Shown: positions 24,701-31,745, numbered from the stretch's first letter. The stretch is 54,840 bases of DNA from Treponema sp. UBA4377 (GCA_002391235.1 DGRX01000026.1:67251-122090), one strand, 5' to 3'. Notes: a model not told the origin generated them from the letters alone. A program made the numbers and translations.

Positions 24701-25706
24701 CGGCTACAGTTTCGTCACAAGACCAGCATTCAAGTCCGCCTACAGTGGCGTATCTTTTTGCGTATCTTGCGTAAAGCGTAATGTTCTTGGCGGTGTTTTC
24801 AATCTTTTCAATTTTGCTTTCATTAGAGAATGATTCGTCCGTGTACCACCCTAAGAATTTGTAATTGTCGCGGACAATCTCGTTCTCTGCAGGAAGCGCG
24901 ACAACGCTCTTTCTTGAGAATGTTTCCTGGGCAGTTGATCCCGCCGCAAACGAGCCGCCGTTCAACACATAAGTAATTGTATAGAGCTCGTCAAAGCTTT
25001 CTATCGTTCTGCTCGCCGCGGAACACAAGCCGCTTGCTATTTGCACAATTTCACGATAAGAGCCAACTTCAAATCCTTGAGAATAAAATCTAACTCTGGC
25101 GCGATATGTTCCGGCAGGAATATTTGACGCGGCGAATGTCACAGTTTTATTTTCAGGAACCAATGTTTTCGGCTCTACGCCTGAAACTGAAGTTTCATTC
25201 AAGTTTTCAAAAACTGTAGTGGCATACGTTATTGAACTTGCGTTTGAAGCTTCGCCAAAAGAAAGCTTTATGTTAAAGGAACCGTTTCCGCTTCCTCCGT
25301 CTGAGATTTCAAGATTAAACGAAAGTTTATTTTCCCCAAGGACAATTGTTTGTTGGACGCTTCCTTCAAATTTTGTTCCGTCGCCATACGCGCTAAGCGT
25401 AAACGTCCATTCTCCCAAATCGACAGGAACAACAGCATTCTGAAAAGCCGATTTTGTTGCCCAAGAGCCAAGCGTCTTCTGCTCGCTCTCTCCGTCCTTA
25501 AACCCCTTTAATACAAAATCTTTCAAAACCGCGCTTTGGGTGTCTGGAAGAACGGTGCGCGCCATATCATCTGAAGAAAAAGTTATGTAAGCTCCGCTTT
25601 TCGACTGAGAAGATTGCGAATCGGACATAAAATTTGAACAAGAGGAAATTGTCGCCGCTAAAATCGCCACAGAGACAAAACCAAACAACTTTGCCAAACT
25701 TTTCAT
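21741..25706 (-). CDS. Large modular surface lipoprotein (InlB-type and DUF285 repeats)
   Basis: The 1321-residue protein starts with a signal peptide and lipobox ATISSC (Cys about 23). Modules in order: a beta-rich N-terminus (about 35-230); one InlB B-repeat (YTITYVLNGGSFAAG to GWYTDESF, about 235-310); about eight DUF285/BspA-family repeats of the form DVSNFDTANVTDMRSMFWNC (about 405-625); a domain with GIRFSVNRKP and YPLC; a short domain with SVKKIQNGSNVIF shared with the small lipoprotein upstream; a second copy of the YPLC domain (KVENVAGGLKFTITRP, about 1000-1200) interrupted by repeated GDGNGNY-like segments. AAGGAG precedes the ATG. It follows the small lipoprotein by 16 bases, same operon. 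Likely displayed on the surface; ligand unknown. Confidence 0.85.
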   Translation of the reverse strand: MKSLAKLFGFVSVAILAATISSCSNFMSDSQSSQSKSGAYITFSSDDMARTVLPDTQSAVLKDFVLKGFKDGESEQKTLGSWATKSAFQNAVVPVDLGEWTFTLSAYGDGTKFEGSVQQTIVLGENKLSFNLEISDGGSGNGSFNIKLSFGEASNASSITYATTVFENLNETSVSGVEPKTLVPENKTVTFAASNIPAGTYRARVRFYSQGFEVGSYREIVQIASGLCSAASRTIESFDELYTITYVLNGGSFAAGSTAQETFSRKSVVALPAENEIVRDNYKFLGWYTDESFSNESKIEKIENTAKNITLYARYAKRYATVGGLECWSCDETVAALLAATGDITVTLYSDVTADEIGKSGYTVDEVDGTLSSTAVESNTIASAIARTSADSVALIVDPPAGIKLNEDSSFIFAGCSKLVSADLRGLDTSSATIIAAMFAHCDNLATLNVSGFDTSNVTDMRAVFFYCNKLEALDVSGFNTSKVTNMFSMFCRCNSLAALDVSGFNTANVTNMRAMFAYCESLADLDVSNFDTANVTDMRSMFWNCSSLLTLDVSNFDTANVTDMSSMFCHCDNLLTLDVSSFDTSKVKNMSYMFNSSPKLEIIYASEKFVTSAVTEVQYVFWKNEKLVGQAGTKYANGKQDAAYACIDGGSEAPGYFYNSDIKVYADKDGKGIRFSVNRKPATWGGKEVNYVKIYCKDSSGNIVLRASPELDSNAERIECLYPLCGAGELCSFGVQVEHLDDHVISNEIFNDYKVTAIGGSGSIDFSSVEQACVAKYNENGKPEFEMTFKGYPSSLRVVKTGVALFATDTGSDWGHDKIQYFHTVEADGLQSKITVEDVAEFNSLFIYRAENGLRAKFFAQSCHYFDFDQNVFEGMASVESDRAGSNVLDIEMPVSIEVSVKNSDISVKKIQNGSNVIFGAEKCDTYSWTLDDKVIGTEQSCVIDTATLVPGTYSLALEVTKGTKHYSYYAQLKCAYDAGGQSSTVSQLPGDDFDEQLFTTDRLQTSHVKVENVAGGLKFTITRPDDDVFNPNYLIGIDENSYESVGGGNGNYIRDGYEYVGDGNGNYILDGDQYRWVYEGMGDYKEKYTLVGDGKGNWKKGKKIFGGINWVGIARCEYINGELNDWTTAASLPAWEWSGSQNTFTCIYPLCEPAERYVFLVTIQPTNPRDHREYQKDECLSVIALEGVGDIDYSHLDGTAKLDLQFDGTKPVATISNYEKPENLTVFDKDFYSVVEYEAGIKGNETNASYGIGNVEEKGFVNSFDKDYWSGRFKALVKAKGKDSFYARYYLKFKVPGSEGINEFRTITVDSSSVVQIEP

Positions 25707-25722
25707 ATAATTCTCCTTAGAA

Positions 25723-26130
25723 TTAATTAACTACTTTTATTTGCGCGTAATACGAATATCGCTTGCCGTTTTTTTCCGCTTCGAGACTAAGCGAGTAAGT
25801 TCCTGCCAATAGGGAAGATGTGTCAAGCAAACAGATTTTATCCGCTCCAATCTGTTTTTCCTCCAATGTCCAATCGTAAGAATCGCAATCTTCCGTTATG
25901 AATATTATCGAGCTTCCGTTTTGAGCTTTTGCAACGGAAATATCGGAATAGCTTTCTTTAATTTTTATTGTATAGTCAAAGCCTCGTAAATAAACTTTGT
26001 ATTCAGGCGCATTCGCGGAAGGGGACGGTCTGGGCGAAACATCGGAAACTGACGCTGAGCATGATGAAGATATAAGAGAAAAAATAATTATAGTTATTAA
26101 AGGCGAAAAAGTCGCAATCTTTTTTAACAA
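25723..26130 (-). CDS. Small lipoprotein sharing a domain with its neighbour
   Basis: This 135-residue protein has a hydrophobic leader and lipobox LISSSC. The mature part is essentially one domain (VAKAQNGSSIIFITEDCDSY, then DWTLEEKQIG and YSYYAQIKV) that is also present in the large downstream lipoprotein (about residues 895-970 there). Start is TTG: AAGGA lies a suitable distance upstream and no in-frame ATG exists. The gene is AT-rich. It heads the operon with the large lipoprotein and faces the XRE regulator across a palindrome. Function unknown. Confidence 0.75.
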   Translation of the reverse strand: MLKKIATFSPLITIIIFSLISSSCSASVSDVSPRPSPSANAPEYKVYLRGFDYTIKIKESYSDISVAKAQNGSSIIFITEDCDSYDWTLEEKQIGADKICLLDTSSLLAGTYSLSLEAEKNGKRYSYYAQIKVVN

Positions 26131-26161
26131 AACTCAATCCTTTTTTTTACCAATAAGGTTA

Positions 26162-26178
26162 TATTCTTATAAAGAATA
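26162..26178. promoter_or_regulatory. Likely operator palindrome between lipoprotein operon and XRE gene
   Basis: TATTCTT, three bases, AAGAATA is a perfect inverted repeat. It covers the -10 region of the minus-strand promoter at 26173-26201, where a bound regulator would block transcription. The XRE protein encoded next door is the natural candidate to bind it. Confidence 0.55.
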
Positions 26179-26201
26179 AACCTAACAAGTCTATTTGTCA
26201 A
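26173..26201 (-). promoter_or_regulatory. Promoter of the two-lipoprotein operon
   Basis: TTGACA at 26201-26196 and TATTCT at 26178-26173 are exactly 17 bases apart on the minus strand. Confidence 0.65.
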
Positions 26202-26255
26202 CAATTTTTTGACCTTTTAATAGAAATTTCAATATTAAAAAGCACCATAGCGTTA

Positions 26256-26283
26256 TTGGATTATCCGACATTTGCCTTATCAT
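26256..26283 (+). promoter_or_regulatory. Promoter of the XRE gene
   Basis: TTGGAT at 26256-26261 and TATCAT at 26278-26283 are 16 bases apart. The -10 ends seven bases before the ATG, so the mRNA is probably leaderless; there is no Shine-Dalgarno sequence. Confidence 0.5.
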
Positions 26284-26290
26284 TAAAAAA

Positions 26291-26611
26291 ATGAACATCA
26301 AGGAAGTTTTTGGAGCAAACATTCACGCTTACAGAAAAGAAAAAAAGTGGTCGCAGGAACAACTCGCTGAAAAAGTCGACATTTCGCTAAAACACCTTAG
26401 CAACATGGAGACCGGAAAGGTTTTCGCTTCTGCGGAACTGATAGAAAAAATCTCGCGCGCATTGGGAGTATCGGTTTCCGCGCTTTTTTACACCGTTCAA
26501 GAAAAATCCTGTGACTCCAGCGACTTGCGCAAAATAGAAAAAATCATCGAAGAAGAGTCCCAAAAAGCGTTTTTAGAAATAAAAAAAAGAATGCGAAAAG
26601 AACGGAAATAA
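26291..26611 (+). CDS. XRE-family helix-turn-helix regulator
   Basis: The 106-residue protein has a clear HTH_3 domain at about 5-65: NIHAYRKEKKWSQEQLAEKV, DISLKHLSNMETGK and SAELIEKISRALGVSVSALF. The remaining 40 residues are charged and helical, probably for dimerisation. Such proteins repress nearby genes by binding short palindromes. Here the divergent lipoprotein operon carries a palindrome over its -10 box, making it the likely target. The gene shares the lower GC content of the lipoprotein genes beside it. Binding and target are inference. Confidence 0.9.
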   Translation: MNIKEVFGANIHAYRKEKKWSQEQLAEKVDISLKHLSNMETGKVFASAELIEKISRALGVSVSALFYTVQEKSCDSSDLRKIEKIIEEESQKAFLEIKKRMRKERK

Positions 26612-26723
26612 TTTACTCCAGCAGCGTCTGCAAGACGCGGTAAAACCGTTCGAACCTACCGCTATGGGCTTTCTGCAGACGGAACGAGCGGCTCTCACCA
26701 CCCTGTCGATTTTTTTTACAAAA

Positions 26724-26729
26724 TATAGT
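26724..26729 (+). promoter_or_regulatory. Likely -10 box of recQ
   Basis: TATAGT lies 11 bases before the recQ ATG, so any leader would be about five bases, and no Shine-Dalgarno sequence is seen. The preceding 26612-26720 contains the small hairpins GCGTC/GACGC and CGGT/ACCG and no gene. Confidence 0.4.
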
Positions 26730-26740
26730 ACCCTATTCTC

Positions 26741-28693
26741 ATGGCAAAAACACCCGAGCAAATTTTAAAAAGCGTTTTTGGCTACAGCAAGTTCAGGCCG
26801 GGCCAAAAGGAAATAATCCAAAACATTTTGGAAGGCCGCGACACGCTTGCCGTGATGCCGACAGGCGGCGGAAAGTCTTTGTGCTACCAAATTCCCGCGC
26901 TGATTTTTGACGGCATCACGGTCGTCGTGTCGCCGCTGATTTCGCTCATGCAAGACCAAGTAGGAGCGCTTTTGGAAAACGGCGTGAGCGCGGCCTTTTT
27001 AAATTCCACGCTGAACCTTGACGAATACAAAAAGACTGTCCGCGACATAAAAAGCGGCGGCGCGAAGCTGCTCTACCTTTCGCCCGAAGCGCTTGCCACC
27101 GAGCGCGTCAAAAGCATTTTGCGCGAGGCCGACGTTCCGGTCAGCTGCGTTACGATTGACGAGGCGCACTGCATTAGCGAATGGGGCCACGACTTTAGGC
27201 CGGACTACATGGAAATCGCCGCCTTTAGGAACGAGTTTAAGGACGCGGTGTGCCTTGCGCTTACCGCGACTGCGACCAAGCAAGTTCAGGCGGACATAGT
27301 TCGCAACTTAAAATTAAAGAAGCCCGCGGTGCTAGTTTCAAGCTTTAACCGCGCGAACATTTTCTTGAACGTTCAGCCCAGGACGGACGGCCTTGGGCAA
27401 ATCGTGGAATTTTTGCAGGAGCATAAAGAGCAAAGCGGAATCATTTACTGCCTTTCGCGAAAGGAAGTGGATTCCATCACGCAGGAATTGCAGGAGCGCG
27501 GCTTTAGCGCGATGTCCTACCACGCGGGCCTTAGCGACGAGGAGCGGGCCGACCACCAAAACAAATTCATCAAAAGCCAGGTTGACGTGATTGTGGCCAC
27601 CGTCGCTTTTGGAATGGGAATCAACAAGCCCGACGTGCGCTTTGTCATTCACTACGCGCTTCCAAAATCAATCGAAGAGTATTACCAAGAAATCGGGCGC
27701 GCGGGCCGCGACGGGCTTGCAAGCGAAGCGCTCTTGCTTTACAGCGCGGGCGACATTCACCGAATAAGATTTTTCTTTAAGGACAAAAGCGACGACGAAT
27801 CATTCAAGGCCGAAAAGCTTTTGCAGGCGATGATAGACTACGCGCAATGCCGAACTTGCCGCCGCAAATTTTTGCTGAACTATTTTGGGGAAGAATACAC
27901 GCCGCCCACGGATGGGCGTGTATTGAATCGAGTTTTCGAAGAAAACTCGTTAAGTTCGGAGAGCACGGACGCTCTCCGAACGACGCAAGGCCAAGACGCG
28001 CGCGGCGAAAAGGCTTTGCAAGACCAGGACGCCGCTCCCTGCTGCGACATTTGCGAAAGCGGCGGCCTTCCGCTAAAAGACGTGACGGTGCCCGCGCAAA
28101 AATTTTTGTCCTGCGTCTACCGCGTGGACCAGCGCTTTGGCGCCGCCCACATCATCGACATTTTGCTTGGCTCGCGAAACGAAAAAATAAAAAAGTTCAA
28201 CCACAATTTTTTAAGCACATGGGGAATCGGAACGGAACTTTCCAAGCAGGCTTGGTTTGAGCTTTGCGACGCTATGCAAAACGCGGGCCTCATCGAGCGC
28301 GTCGGCGAATGGAACATCGTAAAAGTAACTTCGCTTGGCCGCGAGTTTTTGCAAAACCGCGACAAAATAGAGCTGCCCGTTCGCATAGACTTTGGCTCGC
28401 AAAAAAAGGCGGAGCTCGCGCTTCCCAAAAAGAAAGCGGTTCTGCATAAAAAGACAGAGCTTAAGGACGACGCGGCCACGCAAGCGCTTTTTGACCGCCT
28501 AAAGGCCTGGCGAAAAAAATTCGCGGAAGAGGAAAACGTTCCGCCCTACTTTATATTCAACGACAAAACATTGGTTGAAATCGCAAACCAAAAACCCTCG
28601 TCGCGCTCAGGCCTTTTGTCGATAAGCGGCATCGGCGAGCTGAAAGCGAAAAAATTTGGCGATGACATTTTGCGAATCATCGACGGCGCTTAA
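26741..28693 (+). CDS. recQ: ATP-dependent DNA helicase RecQ with an unusual in-frame insertion
   Basis: RecQ unwinds DNA 3' to 5' during recombinational repair. The 650-residue protein has Walker A MPTGGGKSLCYQ (about 38), DEAH (about 146), the RecQ loop around WGHDFRPDY, motif VI YQEIGRAGRDG (about 314), zinc ligands CRTC (about 370) and CCDIC (about 433), a winged-helix domain, and an HRDC domain (about 570-648). The zinc cysteines are about 60 residues apart, whereas RecQ proteins I know have fewer than 20. The extra 45 or so residues are encoded by three perfect hairpins and two copies of the dispersed repeat, with the reading frame kept. Helicase function is probably intact since the insert sits in a surface loop. 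Confidence 0.95.
   Translation: MAKTPEQILKSVFGYSKFRPGQKEIIQNILEGRDTLAVMPTGGGKSLCYQIPALIFDGITVVVSPLISLMQDQVGALLENGVSAAFLNSTLNLDEYKKTVRDIKSGGAKLLYLSPEALATERVKSILREADVPVSCVTIDEAHCISEWGHDFRPDYMEIAAFRNEFKDAVCLALTATATKQVQADIVRNLKLKKPAVLVSSFNRANIFLNVQPRTDGLGQIVEFLQEHKEQSGIIYCLSRKEVDSITQELQERGFSAMSYHAGLSDEERADHQNKFIKSQVDVIVATVAFGMGINKPDVRFVIHYALPKSIEEYYQEIGRAGRDGLASEALLLYSAGDIHRIRFFFKDKSDDESFKAEKLLQAMIDYAQCRTCRRKFLLNYFGEEYTPPTDGRVLNRVFEENSLSSESTDALRTTQGQDARGEKALQDQDAAPCCDICESGGLPLKDVTVPAQKFLSCVYRVDQRFGAAHIIDILLGSRNEKIKKFNHNFLSTWGIGTELSKQAWFELCDAMQNAGLIERVGEWNIVKVTSLGREFLQNRDKIELPVRIDFGSQKKAELALPKKKAVLHKKTELKDDAATQALFDRLKAWRKKFAEEENVPPYFIFNDKTLVEIANQKPSSRSGLLSISGIGELKAKKFGDDILRIIDGA
27895..28036 (+). 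repeat. In-frame palindromic/dispersed-repeat insertion in recQ
   Basis: Three consecutive hairpins: ATACACGCC/GGCGTGTAT (27895-27903 and 27915-27923), CGAGTTTTC/GAAAACTCG (27929-27937 and 27941-27949, three-base loop) and TTCGGAGAGC/GCTCTCCGAA (27955-27964 and 27971-27980, six-base loop). Two copies of the dispersed repeat follow: CGCAAGGCCAAGACGCG (from 27984) and TTTGCAAGACCAGGACGCC (from 28016). Total about 142 bases with no stop or frameshift. Confidence 0.8.
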
Positions 28694-28774
28694 TGGTTAG
28701 GGCAAACCTTGAACGAAAGAAAAACAGTTAACGAAAGAGCCACGAACAGCGGCAAATGATGGAGGTTATGCGCA

Positions 28775-30595
28775 ATGCAAAAGATTTTTTATGACACGCG
28801 AATGCTGGACCAAGCCGCGCGCGACGCTTACGGCTTGACAGAAGACATAATGATGGAAAATGCCGCCGCCGCCCTTGAACGCCAAGGAAGCGAACATTTT
28901 TTTAGTCCCGACAACAAATACATAAACCGTCCATGCGTTCTGATCTTGGCGGGCGGCGGCAATAACGGCGCCGACGGATACGCCTTGGCGCGTAGAATCG
29001 TCCAGCATAAAATCGACGTGGCTGTCTGCAAAGTGTACGAGCCAAAAAGCGCGATGTGCGTCTTGCAAGCCGACCGCGCCAAAAAAGCCGGCGCGATTTT
29101 CATTAACCCATACGACTTGGACGAATGGATCGAGCGCGCGTCCTTTGACTTGCGCGTGGTCTACGACTGCGTTTTTGGAAGCGGCTTTCACGGAACGCTT
29201 GACGCGATGGCCGCCGCCGTCATCGCAAGCGCCAACAAAATCGACGGCGCCTACAAGATTGCCTGCGACCTTCCGACAGGTTGCGGCGCAAGCGATTGCA
29301 AGTCGGCGAACGATTCCGGCATTGACAAAAATTGTTCGCAAGGCCAAAATGCGGTGGCCGAAAGTTTTGGACATACAAACAATTCTTTTCAATGCCAAAA
29401 TGCGGCGGCCTTTCGCGCCGACACAACCGTAACGATGGGCGCTCTAAAGCTGGCCCTTTACTCCGACGCGGCAAAAGACGCTTGCGGAAAAATCGTCGTG
29501 GCTGACCTTGGCGTAAGCCGCAGCAATTTTGAAAGCGCCGCCTCCGCCGTTTGCAGCCCCGCAAACGATTCTGGCGCTGACAAAGATTGTTCGCAAAACC
29601 AAAAAGCAGGCCGCGAACAAAAGGCATCGCAAGCCCAAAATCCAGCCGCCGCGCTCCCCTGCGCGCAAGTTCTGGAACCGGCCGACGCGCGCCTCCCCTT
29701 GCGCGATAAAAAGCAAAACTCACACAAGGGCACATACGGCCACACCGCAATCTTTGCCGGAACAAAGCCGGGAGCCGCCGTCATCGCAGGCCACGCCGCG
29801 CTAAAATTTGGAAGCGGACTAGCAACTCTTGTTCCGGTCGCGGGCAAAATCAATTTTGAAAACGTCGCGGACTTTGAGCTTATGGTTGCGGACACAGTTC
29901 CTAAAAATGCGACCGCGCTTGTGGCAGGCCCCGGCCTTGGCCGCCCCGACGATTTTGGCCTTACCGGCAATTGCCCGCAAGACCAGGAAGCGGCCGGCGG
30001 TTTCGGCCTTGCAAGCGCTTCCGGCATTGACAAAAATCCTTTGCAAGACCAGAAAGCGGCGGACTCCACCGATTGCGGACCTGCAGCTGTTTTTGGCGCG
30101 CTAAAAAGTTCCGCCATGCCCGCAGTCCTAGACGCGGACATCTTTTACTGGCCGCAAATAAAAAACTTGCTCGCCGCCAAGAAAAACGTCGTCCTAACGC
30201 CGCACCCAAAAGAATTCGCGGCGCTGCTAAAAAATTTAGGCATGGGAGATTATACAGTCGCGCAAGTCGTAGAGCGGCGCTTGGAGCTGGCGAAAGAATT
30301 TTGCGCGGCGTTCCCAGGCGCGACGCTTCTGCTCAAAGGCGCCAACGTTTTGATTGCAAGCAAATTGCAGGGCGAACAAGAGCCGCGCGTTTACATAAAC
30401 GCCCTCGGCACAAGCGCCTTGGCCAAGGGCGGAAGCGGCGATGTTCTTGCAGGAATGATCGGCGCGCTTTTGGCGCAAGGCTACCTTCCGCTGGAAGCCG
30501 CCGTCACCGCGTCCATCGCGCACGCAAGCGCAAGCCATGCCTTTGACGGCAAGGACTACGCGCTCACGCCGTTTGGGTTGATTGGGGCGATATAA
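28775..30595 (+). CDS. nnr: Bifunctional NAD(P)H-hydrate epimerase / dehydratase
   Basis: Nnr repairs damaged NAD(P)H: the N-terminal YjeF_N domain interconverts R and S hydrates, the C-terminal ribokinase-like domain dehydrates the S form using ADP. Visible motifs are GGGNNGADGYALARRI (about 58), VYDCVFGSGFHG (about 130), the C-terminal domain start SHKGTYGHTAIFAG (about 320), AGPGLGR (about 387) and AKGGSGDVLAGMIGALLAQG (about 550). At 606 residues it is about 100 longer than usual. The excess is three low-complexity inserts (about residues 175-212, 262-292 and 393-430) made of dispersed repeats, each in a loop or at the junction between the domains. GGAGG precedes the ATG at 28775. Confidence 0.9.
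   Translation: MQKIFYDTRMLDQAARDAYGLTEDIMMENAAAALERQGSEHFFSPDNKYINRPCVLILAGGGNNGADGYALARRIVQHKIDVAVCKVYEPKSAMCVLQADRAKKAGAIFINPYDLDEWIERASFDLRVVYDCVFGSGFHGTLDAMAAAVIASANKIDGAYKIACDLPTGCGASDCKSANDSGIDKNCSQGQNAVAESFGHTNNSFQCQNAAAFRADTTVTMGALKLALYSDAAKDACGKIVVADLGVSRSNFESAASAVCSPANDSGADKDCSQNQKAGREQKASQAQNPAAALPCAQVLEPADARLPLRDKKQNSHKGTYGHTAIFAGTKPGAAVIAGHAALKFGSGLATLVPVAGKINFENVADFELMVADTVPKNATALVAGPGLGRPDDFGLTGNCPQDQEAAGGFGLASASGIDKNPLQDQKAADSTDCGPAAVFGALKSSAMPAVLDADIFYWPQIKNLLAAKKNVVLTPHPKEFAALLKNLGMGDYTVAQVVERRLELAKEFCAAFPGATLLLKGANVLIASKLQGEQEPRVYINALGTSALAKGGSGDVLAGMIGALLAQGYLPLEAAVTASIAHASASHAFDGKDYALTPFGLIGAI
29306..29410 (+). repeat. Dispersed repeat, two copies in nnr (first insert)
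   Basis: GCGAACGATT (29306-29315) and AATTGTTCGC (29330-29339) form a stem with one G-U pair. CAAGGCCAAAATGCGG follows. The second, shorter copy (29375-29410) has CAATTCTTTTCAATGCC then AAAATGCGGCGG. Translated as DKNCSQGQNA and NNSFQCQNAA. Confidence 0.75.
29567..29650 (+). repeat. Dispersed repeat, two copies in nnr (second insert)
   Basis: The first copy has GACAAAGATTGTTCGC then AAAACCAAAAAGCAGG; the second has GCATCGCAAGCCCAAAATCC. They lie at the junction between the epimerase and dehydratase domains and are translated as DKDCSQNQKA and ASQAQNPAA. Confidence 0.7.
29951..30064 (+). repeat. Dispersed repeat, two copies in nnr (third insert)
   Basis: Copies contain GCCCGCAAGACCAGGAAGCG and CCTTTGCAAGACCAGAAAGC, translated as NCPQDQEAA and DKNPLQDQKAA. 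They sit after the AGPGLGR motif of the dehydratase domain. Confidence 0.75.
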
Positions 30596-30713
30596 TGTCG
30601 TTCCCCACAAAAATCAACGCGGAACAAATGTATTGCGCAAAGTTTGAGAAGCGGCTAAAATTTTTTACGATTTTTCCAAAAACGCGCTAATTTTTTAAAT
30701 AAAACTTCTATCT

Positions 30714-30719
30714 TATATG
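30714..30719 (+). promoter_or_regulatory. Possible -10 box of Rpn copy 2
   Basis: TATATG within TCTATCTTATATG, the same element as upstream of Rpn copy 1. Initiation six or seven bases later would begin almost at the terminator hairpin. The -35 (TTTTTT, 17 bases upstream) is weak. Confidence 0.4.
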
Positions 30720-30723
30720 CATA

Positions 30724-30754
30724 GGGAATCGCAAAGAGCGGTTCCCCTTTTTTT
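30724..30754 (+). terminator. Intrinsic terminator between nnr and Rpn copy 2, inside the Rpn leader
   Basis: GGGAATCGC, loop AAAGA, GCGGTTCCC and seven T. It can end nnr transcripts, but only 14 bases separate it from the Rpn ATG, so the Rpn gene has no promoter of its own downstream and must be read through it. Confidence 0.85.
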
Positions 30755-30768
30755 ATAGGAGGACAGAA

Positions 30769-31686
30769 ATGTCAGAAACGCAAAACATAATCCAAGGCCA
30801 GCCGCAGCCAAAGATCCGTGACAGGCTTTTCATCGCCATCTTTGGCAAGGACACGGAGCGCAGCAAGCGCTGGCGGCTGGACTTGTACAACGCCCTCAAC
30901 GGCACGAACTACACAGACCCCGACGCTCTAAAGCTAAACACAATCGAAAACGTCATTTTCGTCACGATGTACAACGACGTGTCGTTTTTGGTTGACAGCC
31001 AAATGACGCTGTACGAGCAGCAAAGCCGCCCCAATTCTAACATGCCTTTAAGGGGGTTGTTCTATTTTTCGCAACTATACCAAAGGTATATATCCGACAA
31101 CAAACTTGATTTGCACCGTTCGACGCTGATAAAAATTCCAAATCTGCGCTTCGTCGTGTTCTACAACGGCGAGCCTGGCCGCGCCGAGCGCTACGAGCTT
31201 CGGCTTTCCAACGCGTTTGAGCAAAAGGACGGCTCCGGCAAATTTGAGTGGACGGCGGACGTTATAAACATCAACACCGGCATGAACGAAAGCCTTGTCA
31301 AAAAGTGCAAACCATTATATGATTATGTAAGGCTTGTGGGGCGAATCTCTGGCAACCAAGGGAATGACATGGAAATCAGCCAAGCCGTGCGCGAGGCCGT
31401 TGAATGGGCTTGCGAGCAAGGCTTGCTTGACGGCTTTGTCCGCGAACAAAAGGAGAACATAATCGGCATGTGTTTGACAGAGTTCAATGAAGAAATAGCG
31501 ATCCAAAACTGGCGCGAGGACGGCATTATCGAAGGCCGAGCGGAAGGCGCACAAGCCAAAGCCGTGGAAGCCGCGCGGAATATGCTTGCAGAAGGCGACT
31601 CTCCAGAAAAAGTTTCTCGTTGCGTCGGCCTCTCCCTAGAGCAAGTGCTGGAACTGCAAAAAAATTCCTGCGAGACTTTAACATAA
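30769..31686 (+). CDS. Rpn-family / PD-(D/E)XK nuclease-like protein (copy 2)
   Basis: The 305-residue protein belongs to a different Rpn branch from the other two: it starts with the RDRLFIAIFG and YNALNGTNYTDPDAL signatures, and the catalytic region reads DVSFLVDSQMTLYEQQS with the NMPLR motif after it. Later PNLRFVVFYNG is typical. AGGAGG precedes the ATG. The C-terminal 72 residues start at an in-frame ATG (31468) with AAGGAG 12 bases upstream, and the last 60 resemble the end of Rpn copy 3 at both protein and DNA level. Nuclease and defence roles are inferred from the family. Confidence 0.85.
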   Translation: MSETQNIIQGQPQPKIRDRLFIAIFGKDTERSKRWRLDLYNALNGTNYTDPDALKLNTIENVIFVTMYNDVSFLVDSQMTLYEQQSRPNSNMPLRGLFYFSQLYQRYISDNKLDLHRSTLIKIPNLRFVVFYNGEPGRAERYELRLSNAFEQKDGSGKFEWTADVININTGMNESLVKKCKPLYDYVRLVGRISGNQGNDMEISQAVREAVEWACEQGLLDGFVREQKENIIGMCLTEFNEEIAIQNWREDGIIEGRAEGAQAKAVEAARNMLAEGDSPEKVSRCVGLSLEQVLELQKNSCETLT

Positions 31687-31745
31687 TTTCGGTGAAAATT
31701 TAGTTCTGCTTCGCAAACCACCGCGCGCGCAATATGTCCACACAC

